From NCBI GenBank assembly GCA_008711135.1, contig VUAW01000021.1, positions 1 to 53,645 on the forward strand: a DNA stretch of 53,645 nt, read 5' to 3'. A program made the translations under genes and the position numbers. This DNA comes from Rhodobacteraceae bacterium LNNU 3342. Lineage in GTDB: Bacteria > Pseudomonadota > Alphaproteobacteria > Rhodobacterales > Rhodobacteraceae. The notes beneath the pieces are model-generated. The model did no database searches, was not told the DNA's origin, and was given only the letters and a program-made list of their open reading frames with translations. Below are positions 42,880 through 51,519 of the stretch, in pieces (within the stretch, counting starts at the first letter, position 1; the number at the start of each line of letters is the position of its first letter).

Positions 42880-44388
42880 TCACCCCTTCCAGCCGGCCAG
42901 ATACATCAGCGGATAGCCATCGGCGGGAGGCGTGAATTCCAGCCCGTTGCGGAAGCCGTAGTTCGTGACCTTGGTGACCAACGGGATGTTGTAGACCTCG
43001 TCCGCCATCTTCTGGAACCCGAGCGCGTAGAGCCGCAGCCGTTCCTCTTCGTCGATGATCGAGCCCGCCTGCGCGAACCATTCGTTCACCTGCGGGTCGC
43101 GGATATAGTCGCCCTGGCCTTCCTCAAAGAAGAACGGGGTGAGCGAGGAGACGTCATAGACCCCGTTCGACGGCCACGGCACGACCGCAACGGGGATCTT
43201 GCCGTCGTAGTAATCCTTGACCCAGGCGGTGGTTTCGCGCTGGTCCACGCTGGCCTGGATGCCGATGTCGCGAAGGTTGCCGACCACGGCCTCGGCGATA
43301 CGGGCGTTGTCGGTAAAGGCGGCGACCTGCGTCTGGAATCCTTGCGGATAGGCAGAGGCCGCCATGTATTCGCGCGCCTTTTCCAGGTCATATTCGTATT
43401 GGACAACCTCTTGGACGCAGCCGAACTGCATCGGGTGGCAGGGGCTGTCGAGCGCGAGGCTTTCCGGGCCCTGAAGGATCTGACCGATCGCTTCGCGGTC
43501 GATGGCGTGCATCATCGCCAGCCGCACGTTCTTGTCCTGCGTCGGGTTGTCCCCCGTTCGCCCGTTCGGGTCGAGCGAGAGGAACGTGATCGTGGTCGAG
43601 TCACCCGAGGTCGTCTCGATCCCCGGAGACATCATCACCTGCATCATGTCGTCGGGCGACAGGCCCCATACGAAATCCACTCGGCCAGAGGTCAGTTCGG
43701 CCAGCCGCGTCTGCGCGTCGGGGATGGTAAGAACGGTGAGCTTGTCGAACTGCGGCTGACCCCAGTCGGCATCATAATAGGCGTCGTTGCGGACCAGCTC
43801 CACCGACTGCCCGGCCTTGAACTCCGCGACCTTGTAGGGGCCGGTGCCGATCGGGGCGCGGCCGAATTCGGCGGGGTCCATGGCCTCATACGTCTCGCTC
43901 GGCAGGATAAACAGCGTCTGGGTCAGCCGGTCGATGGCCGAGGGCGTGGGCTTGGTCAGGTGCAGCCGGATGGAATAGGGGCCGAGCTTTTCGGCGCTTT
44001 CGATGAAGCCGTAATCGCCCTGCGCCGAGATCTTGGCTGCCGGGTCCTTGACCTGCTTGACGGTGTAGACGACGTCGTCGGCGTCGAACGCCTCACCGTT
44101 ATGGAAGGTCACGCCTTCGCGCAGCGTAAAGTCGATAGTCGTCTCATCCACCCAAGTCCATTCCGTGGCCAGCGCCGGCCGCGCCTCGCCCTCGGACGAA
44201 CGATAGAGCAGGTGTTCAAGCACGTTGCGCATCACCAGCTGGGGCTTGCCCTTGTTGGTGGCATAGGGGTTCATCGACTCGATCTGCGTGTCGAATCCCC
44301 AGACCAGCGAGTTGTCAGCCTGCCCCGCGTAAAGGGCGGCGGGTGCACACATCGTGGCAGAGAGGAGGAGGGTTCTCAGCGTTTTCAT
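42880..44388 (-). CDS. ABC transporter substrate-binding protein, family 5
   Basis: 502-residue periplasmic protein with a signal peptide of about 21 residues (cleavage near ALYA-GQ). SBP_bac_5 signature TIDFTLREGVTFHNGEAFDADDVVYTV, and VRLAMMHAIDREAI. First gene of the second importer operon, below a good promoter with a TGATC-type palindrome. Whether it takes peptides or another solute is open; the adjoining malonate genes do not prove a link. Confidence 0.9.
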   Translation of the reverse strand: MKTLRTLLLSATMCAPAALYAGQADNSLVWGFDTQIESMNPYATNKGKPQLVMRNVLEHLLYRSSEGEARPALATEWTWVDETTIDFTLREGVTFHNGEAFDADDVVYTVKQVKDPAAKISAQGDYGFIESAEKLGPYSIRLHLTKPTPSAIDRLTQTLFILPSETYEAMDPAEFGRAPIGTGPYKVAEFKAGQSVELVRNDAYYDADWGQPQFDKLTVLTIPDAQTRLAELTSGRVDFVWGLSPDDMMQVMMSPGIETTSGDSTTITFLSLDPNGRTGDNPTQDKNVRLAMMHAIDREAIGQILQGPESLALDSPCHPMQFGCVQEVVQYEYDLEKAREYMAASAYPQGFQTQVAAFTDNARIAEAVVGNLRDIGIQASVDQRETTAWVKDYYDGKIPVAVVPWPSNGVYDVSSLTPFFFEEGQGDYIRDPQVNEWFAQAGSIIDEEERLRLYALGFQKMADEVYNIPLVTKVTNYGFRNGLEFTPPADGYPLMYLAGWKG

Positions 44389-44661
44389 GCGGTTTCCTGA
44401 AGGACTTGAGGAAGGGAGCGCCGTTGTTCGGCTTCTATTTTTGATCTTTGATCACAGATTAAGGGCTGCCATTTCATCAATGTCAAGCGGCAGCTAAGGA
44501 GCCGACCGAAAACTTGCCGCGCCGGTGTTGAAGGAGGCTTGGCCGCAGCCGGCTGGAACGTCCGCATGGGGAAATGGGCCCCCACTGCCCCTCTGGGGGG
44601 AGGCGCTGGCGAAGTCTGTGGATCAGTCATCATGCAGGGTCCTCCCGGCCCTCCGGTACGG
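44389..44661 (-). promoter_or_regulatory. Intergenic region with promoter and palindromic operator of the second ABC operon
   Basis: On the minus strand a perfect -35 TTGACA (44481-44486) and a -10 CTTAAT (44458-44463) lie 17 bases apart. TGATC-TTT-GATCA (44442-44454), a perfect 5-base dyad, sits immediately downstream at the expected start site. The 82-codon open frame here resembles nothing known and is not called. The GntR/FCD regulator encoded just upstream is the likely ligand-responsive binder. Confidence 0.6.
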
Positions 44662-45321
44662 TCAGGTGTTGTCGAACCTCAAGTAGCGGGCAAGGGCGGT
44701 GCCCGCGTTGGCCATGTGCTGCCGCATAACACGCGCGGCCCGGTCGGCGTCGCCTTGGCTCATCGCCTGCAGGATCGCTTCATGTTCGGAAAGCGATACA
44801 CGCAGACGGTTGGGATGGCGCAGCTGCGTGCGCCGGAAGGGCAGAAGCCGCGCCCGGAGCGCAAGCGCCTGTTCCACCAGAAAGCCGTTGTGGGTCGCGC
44901 GGTACAGCCCCTCATGGAAGGCAAGGTTGAAGCCGTCAAAGGCGGCAAAGTCCCCGTCCTCGGCGGCGCCGCGCGAATTTTCGTGCAGCTCGGTCAGCTG
45001 TGCCCTTTCGATCCCGGTGATGCGATGCGTGGCGAAGCGGACGCACATCGCTTCGATCTCTGCCGTCACCTCGAACATCTCGAGGATGCGCGGCAGGGTC
45101 AAAGGCAGCACGACGGCGCCGCGGCGGGGGCGGATCTCGATCAGGCCCGCGGCTTCGAGCTGGCGCAATGCCTCGCGCACGGGGGTGCGGGAGGCGCGGA
45201 AGGTATCGGAAAGTGACGCCTCGTCCAGCACCGTTCCGGGCGGCAGCGCACCCGTGGAAATGTCGTCCATCAGGGACAGACGGATACGTTCGCTGAGCGG
45301 GCCTTCCTGTGGCTCTGCCAT
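44662..45321 (-). CDS. GntR family transcriptional regulator, FCD subfamily
   Basis: 219 residues: wHTH (about 10-70; LDEASLSDTFRASRTPVREALRQLEAAGLIEIRPRRGAVV) and FCD domain (about 85-210; NLAFHEGLYRATHNGF and EHEAILQAMSQGDADRAARVMRQH with the metal His residues). It lies between the second ABC operon (same strand, downstream) and the malonate operon (divergent), so it could control either. Malonate-responsive GntR/FCD regulators (MatR) are known in rhizobia, which makes mdc control attractive, but the palindrome before the ABC operon argues for that operon too. Confidence 0.86.
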   Translation of the reverse strand: MAEPQEGPLSERIRLSLMDDISTGALPPGTVLDEASLSDTFRASRTPVREALRQLEAAGLIEIRPRRGAVVLPLTLPRILEMFEVTAEIEAMCVRFATHRITGIERAQLTELHENSRGAAEDGDFAAFDGFNLAFHEGLYRATHNGFLVEQALALRARLLPFRRTQLRHPNRLRVSLSEHEAILQAMSQGDADRAARVMRQHMANAGTALARYLRFDNT

Positions 45322-45458
45322 GTCGGGGAATATCCATCTTGGCTTCTGGACGCCGGTCAGTATGCACAGAGACTAAATCGATGGTCAAATGAATACGGTT
45401 GTTGATCCTCTAGGCATCTTCCGCATACGGTAGCCCAGAATCGAGAAGGGAGTTCCGG
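45322..45458 (+). promoter_or_regulatory. Divergent region upstream of the malonate decarboxylase operon
   Basis: Contains a direct repeat ATACGGT at 45393-45399 and 45425-45431 (32 bases, about three helical turns, apart) and a weak promoter TTGATC (45402-45407) with ATACGG after 17 bases. GGAG precedes the mdcA start by seven bases. A regulator site is possible but unproven. Confidence 0.3.
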
Positions 45459-47096
45459 ATGAGGGAATGGAACCGCCTTGGCCTGAACAAGGCCGAACGG
45501 ATGGAGCGTGGGGCGGCGCTGGCCCAGGGCAAGGTCGTGCCCCCGGCGCGGATCGGCGAGCTTCTGGCCCAGGTGATCGAGTCCGGCGACCGCGTCTGTA
45601 TCGAGGGCAACAACCAGAAACAGGCGGATTTCCTGGCCTCGGCGCTGGCGGGGCTGGACCCTGCGGTGGTGAACGACCTGCATATCGTGCAGTCGGTGCT
45701 GGCGCTGCCATCGCATCTGGATGTCTTTGAAACAGGCGTCGCGTCGCGGCTGGACTTCTCGTTCTCCGGCCAGCAGTCGGCGCGGCTGGCGCGGTTGCTT
45801 TCGGCAGGTCAGTTGCGGATCGGCGCGATCCACACCTACCTGGAACTCTTCGGCCGGTATTTCACCGACCTGACGCCCCGCGTCAGCCTTGTCTGCGCGG
45901 CGGCGGCGGATGCGCAGGGCAACCTTTATACCGGCGGCAATACCGAGGACACGCCCGTCATCGTCGAGGCGACGGCCTTCCGCCGCGGCATCGTCATCGC
46001 TCAGGTGAACGAGATCGTGGACCATGTGCCCCGCGTGGATATTCCGGGCGATTGGGTGGATTTCGTGGTGCAAAGCCCCCGCCCGCATTACATCGAGCCG
46101 CTGTTCACCCGTGACCCGGCGCAGATTTCGGAAATCCAGGTGCTGATGGCGATGATGGCCATCAAGGGCATCTATGCCGAATACGGGGTGAAGCGCCTGA
46201 ACCACGGCATCGGCTTTGACACGGCGGCGATCGAGCTGCTGTTGCCCACCTATGCCGAAAGCCTTGGGCTGCGCGGCAAGATCGCGACGCACTGGGCGCT
46301 GAACCCGCATCCTGCGCTGATCCCGGCGATCGAGGCTGGGTTCGTGGAGAGCGTCCATTCCTTCGGGTCCGAACTGGGGATGGAGGAATACATTCGCGCC
46401 CGCCCCGACGTGTTCTTTACCGGCCCCGACGGATCGATGCGATCGAACCGGGCGCTGAGCCAGACCGCCGGACTTTACGCCTGCGACATGTTCATCGGGT
46501 CAACCCTGCAGATCGACCTGCAGGGCAACAGTTCCACCGCAACGCTCGGGCGCGTATCTGGCTTTGGCGGTGCACCGAACATGGGGTCGGATGCGCGCGG
46601 ACGGCGGCACGGGACGGAAACCTGGCTGAGGGCGGGGCGCGAGGCCGGCACCGGCACCATGCCGCGCGGGCGCAAGCTGGTCGTGCAGATGGTCGAAACC
46701 TTCCGCGAACACATGGCCCCTGCCTTCGTTGAAAAGCTGGACGCCTGGGAACTGGCCGAAACCGCCGGGCTCGACCTGCCGCCGGTGATGATCTACGGCG
46801 ACGACGTGACCCATATCCTGACCGAGGAAGGCATCGCGAACCTGCTGCTCTGCCAGAATGAGCAGGAGCGCGAGCAGGCGATCCGCGGCGTCGCGGGCTA
46901 CACCCCCGTTGGTCTCGCGCGGGACAAGGCCATGGTGGAAAACCTGCGCGACCGGGGCGTGATCCGCCGTCCCGCCGATCTGGGCGTCGATCCGCGCGAC
47001 GCCACCCGCGACCTGCTGGCGGCGCGGTCGATGAAGGACCTCGTACACGCATCGGGCGGGCTTTACGATCCGCCCGCGCGGTTCAGAAGCTGGTGA
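45459..47096 (+). CDS. mdcA: Malonate decarboxylase alpha subunit (acetyl-S-ACP:malonate ACP transferase)
   Basis: 545 residues, the usual length of MdcA. The enzyme swaps acetyl for malonyl on the carrier protein, starting the decarboxylation cycle. The start WNRLGLNKAERMERG and VIEGNNQKQADFLA-type CIEGNNQKQADFLA segment are MdcA hallmarks; the C-terminal half has GNSSTATLGRVSGFGGAPNMGSDARGRRHGTETWL. First of seven coupled genes. Confidence 0.95.
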   Translation: MREWNRLGLNKAERMERGAALAQGKVVPPARIGELLAQVIESGDRVCIEGNNQKQADFLASALAGLDPAVVNDLHIVQSVLALPSHLDVFETGVASRLDFSFSGQQSARLARLLSAGQLRIGAIHTYLELFGRYFTDLTPRVSLVCAAAADAQGNLYTGGNTEDTPVIVEATAFRRGIVIAQVNEIVDHVPRVDIPGDWVDFVVQSPRPHYIEPLFTRDPAQISEIQVLMAMMAIKGIYAEYGVKRLNHGIGFDTAAIELLLPTYAESLGLRGKIATHWALNPHPALIPAIEAGFVESVHSFGSELGMEEYIRARPDVFFTGPDGSMRSNRALSQTAGLYACDMFIGSTLQIDLQGNSSTATLGRVSGFGGAPNMGSDARGRRHGTETWLRAGREAGTGTMPRGRKLVVQMVETFREHMAPAFVEKLDAWELAETAGLDLPPVMIYGDDVTHILTEEGIANLLLCQNEQEREQAIRGVAGYTPVGLARDKAMVENLRDRGVIRRPADLGVDPRDATRDLLAARSMKDLVHASGGLYDPPARFRSW

Positions 47097-47102
47097 GGCA
47101 AG

Positions 47103-47420
47103 ATGGAACGACTTGAATTCGAATTCGCCGGCGGCAAACCGGTCGCGGCCCGCAACAAGCCGGTGCTGGCGGGCGTCCTCGGGTCCGGCAATCTGGAGGT
47201 GCTGGTCGAACCCGCCGATCTGAAGGGCCGCGTCCGGGTGGAGGTAGAAACCGCCGCCCGTGGATTTGGCCCGATCTGGCAGGCGGTGCTGACGGATGTG
47301 TTCGAGCGCTGGAAGCTCGGCAACATCCGCATTTCCATCAACGACGCGGGGGCGACGCCTGCGGTCGTGGCGCTGCGGCTGGACCAGGCGCTTCAGGAAT
47401 ACGCCGGGGGTGATGCATGA
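47103..47420 (+). CDS. mdcC: Malonate decarboxylase acyl carrier protein (delta subunit)
   Basis: 105 residues. Carries the 2'-(5''-phosphoribosyl)-3'-dephospho-CoA prosthetic group; the attachment serine is S28 in VLGSGNLEVL. Starts six bases after mdcA and overlaps mdcD. It is modified by the products of mdcB and mdcG and charged by MdcH. Confidence 0.94.
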   Translation: MERLEFEFAGGKPVAARNKPVLAGVLGSGNLEVLVEPADLKGRVRVEVETAARGFGPIWQAVLTDVFERWKLGNIRISINDAGATPAVVALRLDQALQEYAGGDA

Positions 47421-48286
47421 GCAGCTGGTCAGAGGCCACCGCCCGCCAGCGCATCGCGGGCCTGCTGGATGCCGGCAGCTTTATCGAGTTCCTGCCGCCT
47501 GAACGTCGCGCCGTCAGCCCGCACCTGCGCGAATTGGGTCAGCCCGCGGCCTTTGACGACGGTGTGGCCGTCGGCCGTGGTACGCTTGACGGGCAGACCG
47601 TTCTGATCGCCGCACAGGAAGGCGCCTTCATGGGCGGCGCGGTGGGCGAGGTGCATGGCGCCAAGATCACCGGCTTGCTGGAACGCGCCCGCACTGAACG
47701 CCCGGCTGCCGTGCTGCTGCTTCTGGAATCCGGCGGCGTGCGGTTGCACGAGGCGAACGCGGGCCTGATCGCCGTGTCGGAGATCATGCGCGCGGTGCTG
47801 GCTCTGCGGGCCGCGGGCGTGCCGGTGATCGTGCTGAACGGCGGGCGCTATGGCGTCTTTGGCGGCATGGGCATCACCACCTGCCTTTGCGACACGCTGA
47901 TCATGAGCGAGGAGGCGCGGCTTGGCCTTTCCGGTCCCGAGGTCATCGAGACAACCATGGGGGTCGAGGAATTTGACGCCGCCGACCGTGCGCTGGTCTG
48001 GCGCGTGACGGGTGGCAAGAACCGCACGATTTTAGGTGAGGCGACGCTGGTCGCCGACAGCATCGACGCCTTCCGTGCCGCGCTGGTCGCCGCGATGCAG
48101 CCCAAGCCCCTGACGCTGGAGACGCTGGAGGCTGAACACGCGACGCTGGGAAACCGGCTGGATCGGTTCGGCGACATGGAGGACGCGGTGGATATCTGGG
48201 CCGCCATGGGCATCGACAACCCGCAGCGCCTGCCGCTGCTCGACACCGACGCCTTCCTGCAGGCCGTAAAAGGAGCAGGCGCATGA
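47417..48286 (+). CDS. mdcD: Malonate decarboxylase beta subunit (malonyl-S-ACP decarboxylase)
   Basis: 289 residues, carboxyltransferase-type crotonase-related fold. AAQEGAFMGGAVGEVHGAKI and LLLESGGVRLHEANAGLIAVSEIM are conserved in MdcD; GGRYGVFGGMGI forms an oxyanion-type loop. With MdcE it removes CO2 from malonyl-S-ACP. Four-base overlaps on both sides. Confidence 0.94.
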   Translation: MSSWSEATARQRIAGLLDAGSFIEFLPPERRAVSPHLRELGQPAAFDDGVAVGRGTLDGQTVLIAAQEGAFMGGAVGEVHGAKITGLLERARTERPAAVLLLLESGGVRLHEANAGLIAVSEIMRAVLALRAAGVPVIVLNGGRYGVFGGMGITTCLCDTLIMSEEARLGLSGPEVIETTMGVEEFDAADRALVWRVTGGKNRTILGEATLVADSIDAFRAALVAAMQPKPLTLETLEAEHATLGNRLDRFGDMEDAVDIWAAMGIDNPQRLPLLDTDAFLQAVKGAGA

Positions 48287-48993
48287 AGATAGACGATCTG
48301 CTGCCGCAGCTGTTCCCGAACGGGTATGACATCGCCTTCGACGGCGATTATTTCGCAGGGCAGGGGGACGGGGTCGCCGTGATCGGCACCCGCGACCGGG
48401 CTGCCATCGGCGCGGAACTGGCCTTCCGCATGGCCGGAGAGGTGCTGCGCATCTGCCGCGACCACCCGGGCCGGCCCATCCTGCTGCTGGTCGACACCTT
48501 GGGCCAGAAGATGAGCCGCAAGGATGAGACGATCTGCCTGAACGCCTATATCGCGCATCTGGCGAAATGCCTCGACGTGGCGCGGCGACGTGGGCACCGC
48601 ATCATCGGCCTGGTCTACGGAGAGGCCGTCAGCGCGGGCTTTCTGTCGTCGTCGCTGCTGGCCGATGCCTGCTATGCCCTGCCAGAGGCAGAGGTAAAGG
48701 TGATGAACCTGCCCGCCATGTCGCGTGTGACCAAGATCCCGCTGGAACGGCTGGAGGCGCTTTCTGAGACCTCGGCCGTGTTCGCGCCGGGGGTGGCGAA
48801 TTACATCGCCATGGGCGCGGTGCGCGGGTTGTGGGAGGGCGATCTGGCCCGTTGTCTTCAGGATGCGCTGGCGGGGCAGGACGATCCCGACACCGACCGC
48901 CGCCGCGAGGATGGCGAGGCGCGGGGCGGGCGGCTGCTGGCCTGCCGTGTTGCCGCCGAAGTGCGCGGCGCAGTTCCCAATGATGCGGCCTGA
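48283..48993 (+). CDS. mdcE: Malonate decarboxylase gamma subunit
   Basis: 236 residues; partner of MdcD. RPILLLVDTLGQKMSRKDE and IIGLVYGEAVSAGFLSSSLLADACYALPEAEVKVMNLPAMSRVTK are characteristic. The C-terminus overlaps the start of mdcG. Confidence 0.93.
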   Translation: MKIDDLLPQLFPNGYDIAFDGDYFAGQGDGVAVIGTRDRAAIGAELAFRMAGEVLRICRDHPGRPILLLVDTLGQKMSRKDETICLNAYIAHLAKCLDVARRRGHRIIGLVYGEAVSAGFLSSSLLADACYALPEAEVKVMNLPAMSRVTKIPLERLEALSETSAVFAPGVANYIAMGAVRGLWEGDLARCLQDALAGQDDPDTDRRREDGEARGGRLLACRVAAEVRGAVPNDAA

Positions 48994-49543
48994 CCGCCAC
49001 AGCTTTGTCCGCGCGGACGGCCCGCTGGAGGGCGAGGCCGGGGCTTGGGCGGCGGCGGGGCGGTGGTTTGTCGTCGCATCCTCTCGCGCGGGGGATGATC
49101 CGGGAACCGTCCGGCTGGGGCTTGCCACGCCCGACAAGCGGCGGATCGGCTTTTGCCTGCCGCTGGGGTGGATCACCGACATGCGCCCCCCGCCGACGCT
49201 GGAGGAGGTACGCGATGCCGCGCCGCAGTGGCGGGGCAGGCTGGACGATCTTGCACAGGTCAACGGTGTCAGCCTGCGGGTCTATGGCTCACTCGCCTGG
49301 CAGGCGTTGACGGGGTTGCCCTATCTCCGCGCGGGGTCGGATCTGGACCTGCTGGTCACCGATCTGGGCGATGCGCGGGCGGCCATTGCGGCGATGCTGG
49401 CCGGGCCCAACAGCCCAAGGCTGGATGGCGAGGTGCTGCTGTCCGATGGCAACGCCGTCGCGCTGCGGGAATACGTGTCGGGGCGGGAGGAGATGCTGGT
49501 GAAGGGCCACGGCGGCCCGTGGTTGAGGAAGACGGCGGCATGA
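48980..49543 (+). CDS. mdcG: Phosphoribosyl-dephospho-CoA transferase (holo-ACP synthase of malonate decarboxylase)
   Basis: 187 residues. Transfers the prosthetic group from its triphosphate precursor to apo-MdcC. The nucleotidyltransferase-like GSDLDLL motif (about 117-123) and a preceding VYGSLAWQALTG fit MdcG. Two adjacent ATGs (48980 and 48983) within the mdcE end could start it. The longer open frame upstream is antisense-free but within mdcE and is not used. Confidence 0.88.
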   Translation: MMRPDRHSFVRADGPLEGEAGAWAAAGRWFVVASSRAGDDPGTVRLGLATPDKRRIGFCLPLGWITDMRPPPTLEEVRDAAPQWRGRLDDLAQVNGVSLRVYGSLAWQALTGLPYLRAGSDLDLLVTDLGDARAAIAAMLAGPNSPRLDGEVLLSDGNAVALREYVSGREEMLVKGHGGPWLRKTAA

Positions 49544-50379
49544 CGCAGATGCCGGACCTTTTGACGGACCGCTCCGCGATCATCGGGCGGGGTGCAATCC
49601 GTGCGCTGCATGCCGAGGTGATCCTGTATCCCAAACCCGGACTCGTCAGCCCGGTAGACAACGGCGCACATCGGGACATGGATGCCACGACCTTTCTGCG
49701 CAGCCTGTTTTCCCTGCGCAGCTATTTCGTCAGCATCGCCCGGGCCGGGGCGGACAGCGCGGGTTTCCCCCAGCTGCAACGGCTGGGCATCGGGGCCGAG
49801 GCCGCGATGATGGCCGCCACTGGCGGGATCAATACCCATCGGGGGGCGATCTTCAGCCTTGGGCTACTGGCGGCGGCGGCAGGGTATATGGCGGCGCGGA
49901 ACCGGCCGCTGGATGCCGAAAGGGTCTGCCTGACGGTGGCGCAGTTGTGGGGCGTGCAGATCCTGCACGCCGCCCCGCAAGCCGCGGCCAGCAACGGGGA
50001 AAGAGCCGTCCGCCGCTATGGCGCCGCCGGCGCACGCGCGCAGGCCGCGCGGGGCTTTCCCTTGTTGCGGCAAGTGGTTCATCCGGCACTGGCGGCCGCG
50101 CATCGGGACCACGCGGACCATCGTCTTGCCCATGTGCAGGCGCTATTCGCGGCTATGGCGGTGTTGGAGGATACGAACCTGCTTCATCGCGGCGGGGCAG
50201 AGGGGCTGTCTTTCGTCCAGAATGCCGCCGGGGACTTCCTTTGCCGGGGCGGCGTCGCGTCCCCGCAGTGGCTCGCCCGGGCTGAGGCGCTCCACCGCGA
50301 CTGCATCGACAGGAACCTTTCCCCCGGCGGATCGGCGGACATGCTGGCCTGCGCCATTTTCCTGCACGGGCTGACATGA
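49540..50379 (+). CDS. mdcB: Triphosphoribosyl-dephospho-CoA synthase
   Basis: 279 residues, CitG/MdcB family. It joins ATP and dephospho-CoA to make the prosthetic-group precursor. PKPGLVSPVDNGAHRDMDATTFLRS is the family signature, followed by GINTHRGAIFSLGLL and the C-terminal EDTNLLHRGGAEGLSFVQ. ATGA overlap with mdcG. Confidence 0.93.
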   Translation: MTQMPDLLTDRSAIIGRGAIRALHAEVILYPKPGLVSPVDNGAHRDMDATTFLRSLFSLRSYFVSIARAGADSAGFPQLQRLGIGAEAAMMAATGGINTHRGAIFSLGLLAAAAGYMAARNRPLDAERVCLTVAQLWGVQILHAAPQAAASNGERAVRRYGAAGARAQAARGFPLLRQVVHPALAAAHRDHADHRLAHVQALFAAMAVLEDTNLLHRGGAEGLSFVQNAAGDFLCRGGVASPQWLARAEALHRDCIDRNLSPGGSADMLACAIFLHGLT

Positions 50380-51266
50380 CGCTGGCGCTGCTGTTTCCGG
50401 GGCAGTCGGCGCAAGGGGCAGAGGCCTTGCGGGCGCTGTTGCCACATCCCGCGACCGTGCCGGTCTTTGCGGCCTTGGCGGAGGCCATCGGCCTGTCGAT
50501 CGACGACCTGCTGACGGGGCCAGAGGAACGGCTGTTCAAAAACGCCATCGCCCAACCCCTGATCTGCGCCCTTGAACTGGCCGCCGTGGCCGCACTCGCC
50601 GGGGATGCCGATCGTGCATCTGTCTGTGCGGGCTATAGCATTGGCGAACTAGCGGCCCATGGCTTTGCCGGAACGATCGACATCCCTGACGTGCTGCGCC
50701 TTGCCCGGCTCAGGGCAGAGGCGATGGATGCGGTGACCGACACGCCGCCGCTGATGGCCGCCCTGCGGGGGGCGGTACCCCTGCCGCTGCCCGACGGCGC
50801 CCATGTCGCGATCCGGAACGGCCCCGACCGGATCGTCATCGCCGGCCGTGCCGAGGCCGTGCGCGAAGCGTGCGACCGGGCCGAGGCCGCCGGCGCCGCC
50901 GTGACGATGCTGCCGGTCCGCGTTGCCTCTCACACCCCGCTGGTGGCGGGGGCGGCGCCGGTCTTTCGCCGCGCATTGGAAGCGGTTCCCTTGCGCGCGC
51001 CAAACCGGCGCGTTCTTGCAGGCATCGACGGCGCGCCCGTCCTGTCGCGACAGCGGGCGATCGACACGCTGACCCGCCAGATCAGCGAAACCGTGGATTG
51101 GGCTGCCTGCATGGACGGATTGGCCGAAAGCGGGTCTTCTGCAGCCCTTGAACTGCCCCCCGGCACCAACCTGTCCCGCATGCTGCGGGATCGCGGAGAG
51201 ACCGCACGCGCCTTTGAAGAATTCCGCTCGATCGACGGCATCAGGACCTGGCTGGCGAGGTTCTGA
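50376..51266 (+). CDS. mdcH: Malonyl-CoA:ACP transacylase of malonate decarboxylase (epsilon subunit)
   Basis: 296 residues, FabD-like fold. FPGQSAQ at 7-13, nucleophile S88 in GYSIGELAAHG, and H186 in VASHTPLV form the acyltransferase site. It loads the first malonyl group from malonyl-CoA onto MdcC, activating the complex. The last gene of the mdc operon; followed by a small hairpin at 51267. Confidence 0.92.
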   Translation: MTLALLFPGQSAQGAEALRALLPHPATVPVFAALAEAIGLSIDDLLTGPEERLFKNAIAQPLICALELAAVAALAGDADRASVCAGYSIGELAAHGFAGTIDIPDVLRLARLRAEAMDAVTDTPPLMAALRGAVPLPLPDGAHVAIRNGPDRIVIAGRAEAVREACDRAEAAGAAVTMLPVRVASHTPLVAGAAPVFRRALEAVPLRAPNRRVLAGIDGAPVLSRQRAIDTLTRQISETVDWAACMDGLAESGSSAALELPPGTNLSRMLRDRGETARAFEEFRSIDGIRTWLARF

Positions 51267-51280
51267 CGGCCACATGGCCG
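51267..51280 (+). terminator. Weak hairpin after mdcH
   Basis: CGGCCA (51267-51272) and TGGCCG (51275-51280) pair around CA; a wider TGACGGC/GCCGTCA pairing surrounds it. There is no T-run, so only a candidate transcription end. Confidence 0.3.
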
Positions 51281-51466
51281 CGTGACGTGCCGTCACAAGC
51301 CCTTAGCCGGAATAATTTCGAACAAGGCCTGCGCAAGGGGCGTTGCCGCCGCGTTGCGCCGCAACCCCATGATCTTTCACGGCTGGCGTTGCGGAACCTT
51401 GTCCGGGGGTACTTGTTTCACTTCGCCTCATCGGCGCCTGACGGCACAGGGATCTGACCCTCGGGG

Positions 51467-51510
51467 TTGAACAGCCGCATCCACCATCTATCTACCATCC
51501 ATGTGGATGG
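51467..51510 (+). promoter_or_regulatory. Promoter and dyad operator of the RHH regulator gene
   Basis: -35 TTGAAC (51467-51472), -10 TATCTA (51489-51494), spacing 16. CCATCC (51495-51500) and GGATGG (51505-51510) form a perfect 6-base dyad, with another CCATC at 51484-51488. Ribbon-helix-helix dimers bind such short repeats, so autoregulation is likely. The dyad also abuts the ribosome site. Confidence 0.55.
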
Positions 51511-51519
51511 AGGAAGACG

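Noticed and set aside
44385-44633. 82-codon minus-strand open frame between the SBP and GntR genes
   Set aside because: No family resemblance, proline-rich low-complexity start, and it overlaps the promoter and operator of the ABC operon.
51282-51470. 62-codon plus-strand frame after mdcH
   Set aside because: No ribosome site, no recognisable sequence, and it runs into the promoter of the RHH gene.
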